A model generated the notes under the pieces. That model was not told the DNA's origin, made no database searches, and saw only the letters and a list, made by a program, of their open reading frames with translations. Below, piece by piece: positions 60,692-64,000 of a stretch of 64,000 nucleotides of DNA. The DNA is taken from positions 26,199 to 90,198 of the forward strand of contig NZ_CABVQC010000034.1 of the NCBI RefSeq assembly GCF_902499175.1, in the 5' to 3' direction. Each line of letters begins with the position of its first letter. Position 1 is the stretch's first letter. The DNA is from Burkholderia aenigmatica. Its GTDB lineage: Bacteria; Pseudomonadota; Gammaproteobacteria; Burkholderiales; Burkholderiaceae. The position numbers and the translations under genes were made by a program.

Positions 60692-60979
60692 TTACATGTG
60701 GTTGACTTCGTCGGGCAGCGTGTAGAACGTCGGGTGACGGTAGATCTTGTCGCCCGCCGGCTCGAACAGCTCGGCCTTCTCGTTCGGATCCGACGCGGTG
60801 ATCGCCGACGACGGCACCACCCAGATGCTCACGCCTTCCTGGCGGCGCGTGTAGACGTCGCGCGCCATGCGCAGCGCCATCGACGCGTCGGCGGCGTGCA
60901 GGCTGCCGCAATGCTTGTGGTCGAGCCCCTGCTTGCTGCGTACGAACACTTCCCAGATCGGCCATTCCTTGTTCATCAC
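60692..60979 (-). CDS. paaB: 1,2-phenylacetyl-CoA epoxidase subunit PaaB
   Basis: Small bridging subunit of 95 residues, typical of PaaB. The sequence WPIWEVFVRSKQGLDHKHCGSLHAADASMALRMARDVYTRRQEGVSIWVV is highly conserved. It connects the PaaAC heterodimers in the complex. It starts 37 bases after paaA, with AGGAGAAAG as ribosome-binding site. Confidence 0.95.
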   Translation of the reverse strand: MMNKEWPIWEVFVRSKQGLDHKHCGSLHAADASMALRMARDVYTRRQEGVSIWVVPSSAITASDPNEKAELFEPAGDKIYRHPTFYTLPDEVNHM

Positions 60980-61016
60980 TTTCTCCTGAATCCTGAATTC
61001 GATGGTGTGCCGCCGC

Positions 61017-62015
61017 TCAGGCGGCGTGCTGTTCGGCGCGCGCGCGGCGCTTGGCTTCGTGGGCGAGTGCGGCTTCGCGCACCCACGCGCCGTCCTGGTG
61101 CGCTTTCACGCGGGTCGCGAGGCGTTCCTTGTTGCACGGGCCGTCGCCGTTGACCACGCGCCAGAATTCGTCCCAGTCGATCGTGCCGTAGTCGTGGTGG
61201 CCGCGCGCCTCGTTCCACTTCAGGTCCGGGTCAGGCAACGTCACGCCGAGCACCTTCGCCTGGTCGACCGTCGCGTCGACGAACTTCTGCCGCAGGTCGT
61301 CGTTCGAGATCCGCTTGATGCCCCATTTCGCGGACTGGCTGCTGTGGACCGAATCGGCGTCGCTCGGGCCGAACATCATCAGCACGGGCCACCACCAGCG
61401 GTTCACGGCCTGCTGGACCATCGCGCGTTGCGCATCGCTGCCCTTCATCATCGACAGCAGCGCGTCGAAACCCTGGCGCTGGTGGAACGATTCTTCCTTG
61501 CAGACGCGGATCATTGCGCGCGCGTACGGGCCGTACGTGCAGCGGCACAGCGGGATCTGGTTCATGATCGCGGCGCCGTCGACGAGCCAGCCGATCACGC
61601 CGACGTCGGCCCAGGTCGGCGTCGGGTAGTTGAAGATGCTCGAGTATTTCGCCTTGCCGGCGAGCAGCGCGTCGATCAGCGAATCGCGCGATACGCCGAG
61701 CGTTTCGGCCGCGCTATAAAGATAGAGACCGTGGCCGGCTTCGTCCTGGACCTTCGCGAGCAGGATCGCCTTGCGCTTCAGGCTCGGCGCGCGCGAGATC
61801 CAGTTGCCTTCGGGCAGCATGCCGACGACTTCCGAGTGCGCGTGCTGCGAGATCTGGCGAACCAGCGTCTTGCGATAGGCATCGGGCATCCAGTCCTGCG
61901 GCTCGATCTTGCCGTCGGCGGCCATGACCGCATCGAACCGCGCCTGCTCGGGCGACTCGGCTGCGGCGTCGAGCGGCGCGACGTTGCCGGGGATGTCGAG
62001 GGATTGCGTGTACAT
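61017..62015 (-). CDS. paaA: 1,2-phenylacetyl-CoA epoxidase, catalytic subunit PaaA
   Basis: Diiron monooxygenase subunit of 332 residues that converts phenylacetyl-CoA to its ring 1,2-epoxide, the second step of aerobic phenylacetate catabolism. Iron-ligand carboxylates and histidines lie in the ferritin-like helices, for example VQDEAGHG and VCKEESFHQRQG. I chose the start MYTQSLDIPGNVAPL; a longer frame upstream has no homology and would cross the operator. It is the first gene of paaABCDE and its promoter holds the PaaR-type palindrome. Confidence 0.95.
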   Translation of the reverse strand: MYTQSLDIPGNVAPLDAAAESPEQARFDAVMAADGKIEPQDWMPDAYRKTLVRQISQHAHSEVVGMLPEGNWISRAPSLKRKAILLAKVQDEAGHGLYLYSAAETLGVSRDSLIDALLAGKAKYSSIFNYPTPTWADVGVIGWLVDGAAIMNQIPLCRCTYGPYARAMIRVCKEESFHQRQGFDALLSMMKGSDAQRAMVQQAVNRWWWPVLMMFGPSDADSVHSSQSAKWGIKRISNDDLRQKFVDATVDQAKVLGVTLPDPDLKWNEARGHHDYGTIDWDEFWRVVNGDGPCNKERLATRVKAHQDGAWVREAALAHEAKRRARAEQHAA

Positions 62016-62046
62016 GGCGAGGCTCTCGTCCGGTTGAATGTGTGCG

Positions 62047-62075
62047 AAGTATAAACCAACCGACCGGTCGGTTAA
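62047..62075 (-). promoter_or_regulatory. paaA promoter with PaaR-type operator
   Basis: On the minus strand TTAACC (revcomp of 62070-62075) and TATACT (revcomp of 62048-62053) are 16 bases apart. The 16-base perfect palindrome AACCGACCGGTCGGTT (62058-62073) fills the spacer, so a bound TetR dimer would block polymerase. Confidence 0.8.
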
Positions 62076-62212
62076 TAAATTTCTTGCGGATTTGCGGCGA
62101 GACTCGGGTAAACGAGGGACGTTGGGGCGCGATCGGGCGACGTGAGGGTGGCCAACACGTGGGGCCGCGTCTTCTGCGGCACAATGCCCGCTTTCCGACG
62201 AGGATTTTGCCG

Positions 62213-63484
62213 ATGTCATTCCGAAGCAGTATCGCCGCGGCCGTGTTGGGCGCGGCTGTCTTTGTCTCGCCGCTCGTGGCGTCGGCTTCGGCCGCGCCGG
62301 CCGGATGGGTTGCCGCGTGGGCGACTGCACTGCAGCCGATTCCCGACCTTGCCGCACCGCCGCCGCTCTATCGCGCGCCCGACGTGGCCGGACGCGCCGT
62401 GCGCCAGATCGTCTATCCGACGGTGTCGGGGCGCGCCGCGCGGATCCGCGTCAGCAATGCATACGGTCGTGCGCCGCTGGTCGTCGAGGCGGCGAGCCTC
62501 GCGCGCGCCGGTGAAGGGGCGGCACTCGCCGGCGGTGCGGCGGTGCCGGTCCGGTTCGGCGGCAAGGCGTCGGTGACGCTTGCGCCGGGCCAGGAACTCG
62601 AAAGCGATCCGGTGGCGATCGACGTGGCGGCCGGGCGCCAGTATGCGATCAGTCTCCAGATGGGGCCGAACCAGCGGATGACGGTCTGGCACCGCGTGTC
62701 GAACCAGTTCAACTACGTGTCCGTACCGGGCGATCACGTGAGTGATCCGGGCGCCGCCGCGTTCCGCACCCGTTTTACCCAATATGCGTGGGTGACCGAG
62801 CTCGCAGTCGAGACCGGTTCCGCACGCGCCAGCGTAGCCGCGATCGGCGATTCGATCACTGATGGGCTGCGCTCGAGCGTGAACCGCAATCGCCGCTGGC
62901 CGGATGCGCTTGCGCATCGGCTGACCGCCTCCGGCGTGGAGTCGATCGGCGTCGCGAATCTTGGTATCAGCGGGAACCGGCTGCTCAGCGACTCGGCGTG
63001 CTACGGCACGTCGCTGGCGTCGCGTTTCGAGCGCGATGCACTGTCGCGGGCAGGTGTGAAGGCGGCGATCGTGCTGATCGGGATCAACGACATCAACTTC
63101 GCGGTGATGCCGCCGCGCGCGGGGCTCGATTGCGACCACCCGCATACGCAGGTCACGGCCGCATCGCTGATCGACGGCTACCGCCGGCTGATCGACGCGG
63201 CGCACCGTCAGGGCGTGAAGGTCTTCGGCGCGACGCTGACGCCGGCCGGGCTGCCGGCGGGGCGCGAGGCGATCCGCCTCGAGGTGAACCGGTGGATCCG
63301 AAGCGGTAGCGGGTTCGACGGTGTGGTCGACTTCGATGCGGTGCTGCGCGATCCGGCGCGCCCGAGCGTGCTGCAGCGTCGCTACGACAGCGGCGACGGC
63401 ATTCATCCGAGCGACGCCGGCTACACGGCGATGGCCGACGCAGTGCCGGTCGAGCAACTGCAGGCTGCAGTGGGCGGCAAGTGA
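62213..63484 (+). CDS. Secreted SGNH/GDSL hydrolase family protein
   Basis: Predicted exported esterase/lipase-like hydrolase of 423 residues. The signal peptide covers about 1-27 (AAVLGAAVFVSPLVASASA). After a beta-rich N-terminal region (about 30-195), the SGNH domain starts with the block I motif AIGDSITDG (catalytic Ser about 217), then NLGISGNRLL (Gly block), IVLIGINDI (Asn block) and the C-terminal DGIHPSDAGY with catalytic Asp and His. The substrate is unknown. The ATG at 62213 is about 140 bases after the divergent paa promoter. Confidence 0.9.
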   Translation: MSFRSSIAAAVLGAAVFVSPLVASASAAPAGWVAAWATALQPIPDLAAPPPLYRAPDVAGRAVRQIVYPTVSGRAARIRVSNAYGRAPLVVEAASLARAGEGAALAGGAAVPVRFGGKASVTLAPGQELESDPVAIDVAAGRQYAISLQMGPNQRMTVWHRVSNQFNYVSVPGDHVSDPGAAAFRTRFTQYAWVTELAVETGSARASVAAIGDSITDGLRSSVNRNRRWPDALAHRLTASGVESIGVANLGISGNRLLSDSACYGTSLASRFERDALSRAGVKAAIVLIGINDINFAVMPPRAGLDCDHPHTQVTAASLIDGYRRLIDAAHRQGVKVFGATLTPAGLPAGREAIRLEVNRWIRSGSGFDGVVDFDAVLRDPARPSVLQRRYDSGDGIHPSDAGYTAMADAVPVEQLQAAVGGK

Positions 63485-63558
63485 TGCCCCTCTATATATA
63501 GAGTGAAGTATTGCCGGCGGCAGGGAGGTCGGCGGCGTCATGCGGCCGGTCGAGCCGC

Positions 63559-63592
63559 AAGCCCCCGTGCGCGGTAGCGCACGGGGGCTTTT
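63559..63592 (+). terminator. Terminator of the SGNH hydrolase gene
   Basis: AAGCCCCCGTGCGC-GGTA-GCGCACGGGGGCTT followed by TTT. Confidence 0.9.
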
Positions 63593-63594
63593 TC

Positions 63595-63644
63595 AAAATA
63601 TTTTCACAAAGGGGCTTGCGTAGTTGGGGGCGGGTGCTTAGAAT
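63595..63644 (+). promoter_or_regulatory. rRNA operon promoter P1 with UP-element-like tract
   Basis: TTGCGT (63616-63621), a 17-base spacer and TAGAAT (63639-63644), preceded by an A/T-rich stretch (about 63595-63609) like an UP element. Confidence 0.75.
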
Positions 63645-63776
63645 CACGCCTCTTTCGCGCTAACGGAAACACGGCGCGGAAGAGGGAAGCAAGGTTGGCG
63701 GTGTGCTGCAGTCTGGAGCGCGCCACTGGCCTGGAAGTTGAACCCCGCGGTCGCAACGATGTAGTGAAAAAAGTTG

Positions 63777-63805
63777 TTGACGAAATGCGAAACACGGTTC
63801 ATAAT
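63777..63805 (+). promoter_or_regulatory. rRNA operon promoter P2
   Basis: TTGACG (63777-63782), a 17-base spacer and CATAAT (63800-63805). The two tandem promoters are about 160 bases apart. Confidence 0.75.
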
Positions 63806-64000
63806 CTCGCTTCTCTGCTGCTGAAAACGCAGCGCTGCTGAGAAACACGAAGTTCCTCGCAGAAATGCTCTTTAAAAATTAACAGCCGATAAGTGTGGGC
63901 GCTTGATGGAAGCGAGCTGATCTTCGGATCAGATAGCGAAAGTATCAAGAGTCTCACACTAAAGTAAGTCAGGTTTATGAAGCAATTCATATTCCTGTCA
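63806..64000 (+). other. rRNA operon leader with boxA; 16S gene starts beyond the window
   Basis: TGCTCTTTAAAA (63866-63877) matches the boxA antitermination element bound by NusB/NusE in bacterial rRNA leaders. The following bases resemble the standard Burkholderia pre-16S leader with a stem around GATCTTCGGATC (about 63920-63931). No 16S sequence itself is within the window. Bases 63485-63558 and 63645-63776 contain no gene. Confidence 0.85.

Overview
The window looks like the main chromosome of a high-GC betaproteobacterium of the genus Burkholderia, most likely a member of the B. cepacia complex. This rests on the strong G/C third-position bias, the tandem DUF2957 lipoproteins, the paaABCDE-DUF1835-paaR arrangement, the RlpA/RsmI/YraN/DiaA/DolP neighbourhood and a typical betaproteobacterial rRNA-operon leader at the right end. 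The species call is inference.

Left part (1-7.9 kb): a cation efflux protein, an Lrp/AsnC regulator, a coupled glyoxalase II-like hydrolase/exonuclease pair, a long structured-looking leader before the lipoprotein gene rlpA, and the envelope/replication cluster rsmI, yraN, diaA, dolP-like and a small cytochrome c.

8-16 kb: tRNA-Ala(CGC) is the insertion site of a compact genomic island of about 7.9 kb. A 68-bp direct repeat begins exactly at the anticodon loop and runs into the tRNA terminator. One copy is in the intact tRNA (7964-8031) and the other lies at 15908-15975. The cargo is a self-contained type VI secretion module: VgrG with a C-terminal extension, a Tle3-type lipase, a Tla3-type adaptor and a PAAR tip protein, followed by a truncated second adaptor copy. 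No integrase and no recognisable immunity gene are visible.

16-20 kb: a four-gene membrane-stress operon (RHH-like protein, PspA/IM30, YqiJ-like, YqiK/flotillin). 20-29 kb: accessory metabolism, namely a CGNR regulator divergent from an arginase-family protein with a clear operator, glucarate dehydratase and transporter, a LysR/GST pair, and a DUF2239-carotenoid oxygenase pair behind repeated operator-like boxes. 29-34 kb: a four-gene MacAB-like ABC export operon.

34-43 kb: small secreted proteins, a MoaD-like/Mut7-C fusion, a dehydrogenase, a LysE exporter, an MFS/LysR pair, a candidate 60-nt small RNA with two anti-Shine-Dalgarno-like repeats, and an OmpW-DUF2957-DUF2957 outer-envelope cluster. 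43-56 kb: housekeeping genes (argC, a WrbA-like flavodoxin, pyrE, malic enzyme) and aromatic amino-acid catabolism (a fused indolepyruvate ferredoxin oxidoreductase, and hppD with a divergent Lrp regulator).

56-64 kb: the aerobic phenylacetate pathway (paaABCDE on the minus strand, its TetR regulator paaR and a perfect 16-bp operator before paaA), an SGNH hydrolase, and finally the tandem promoters, boxA and leader of an rRNA operon whose 16S gene starts beyond the window. No CRISPR array, transposase or integrase gene was seen.
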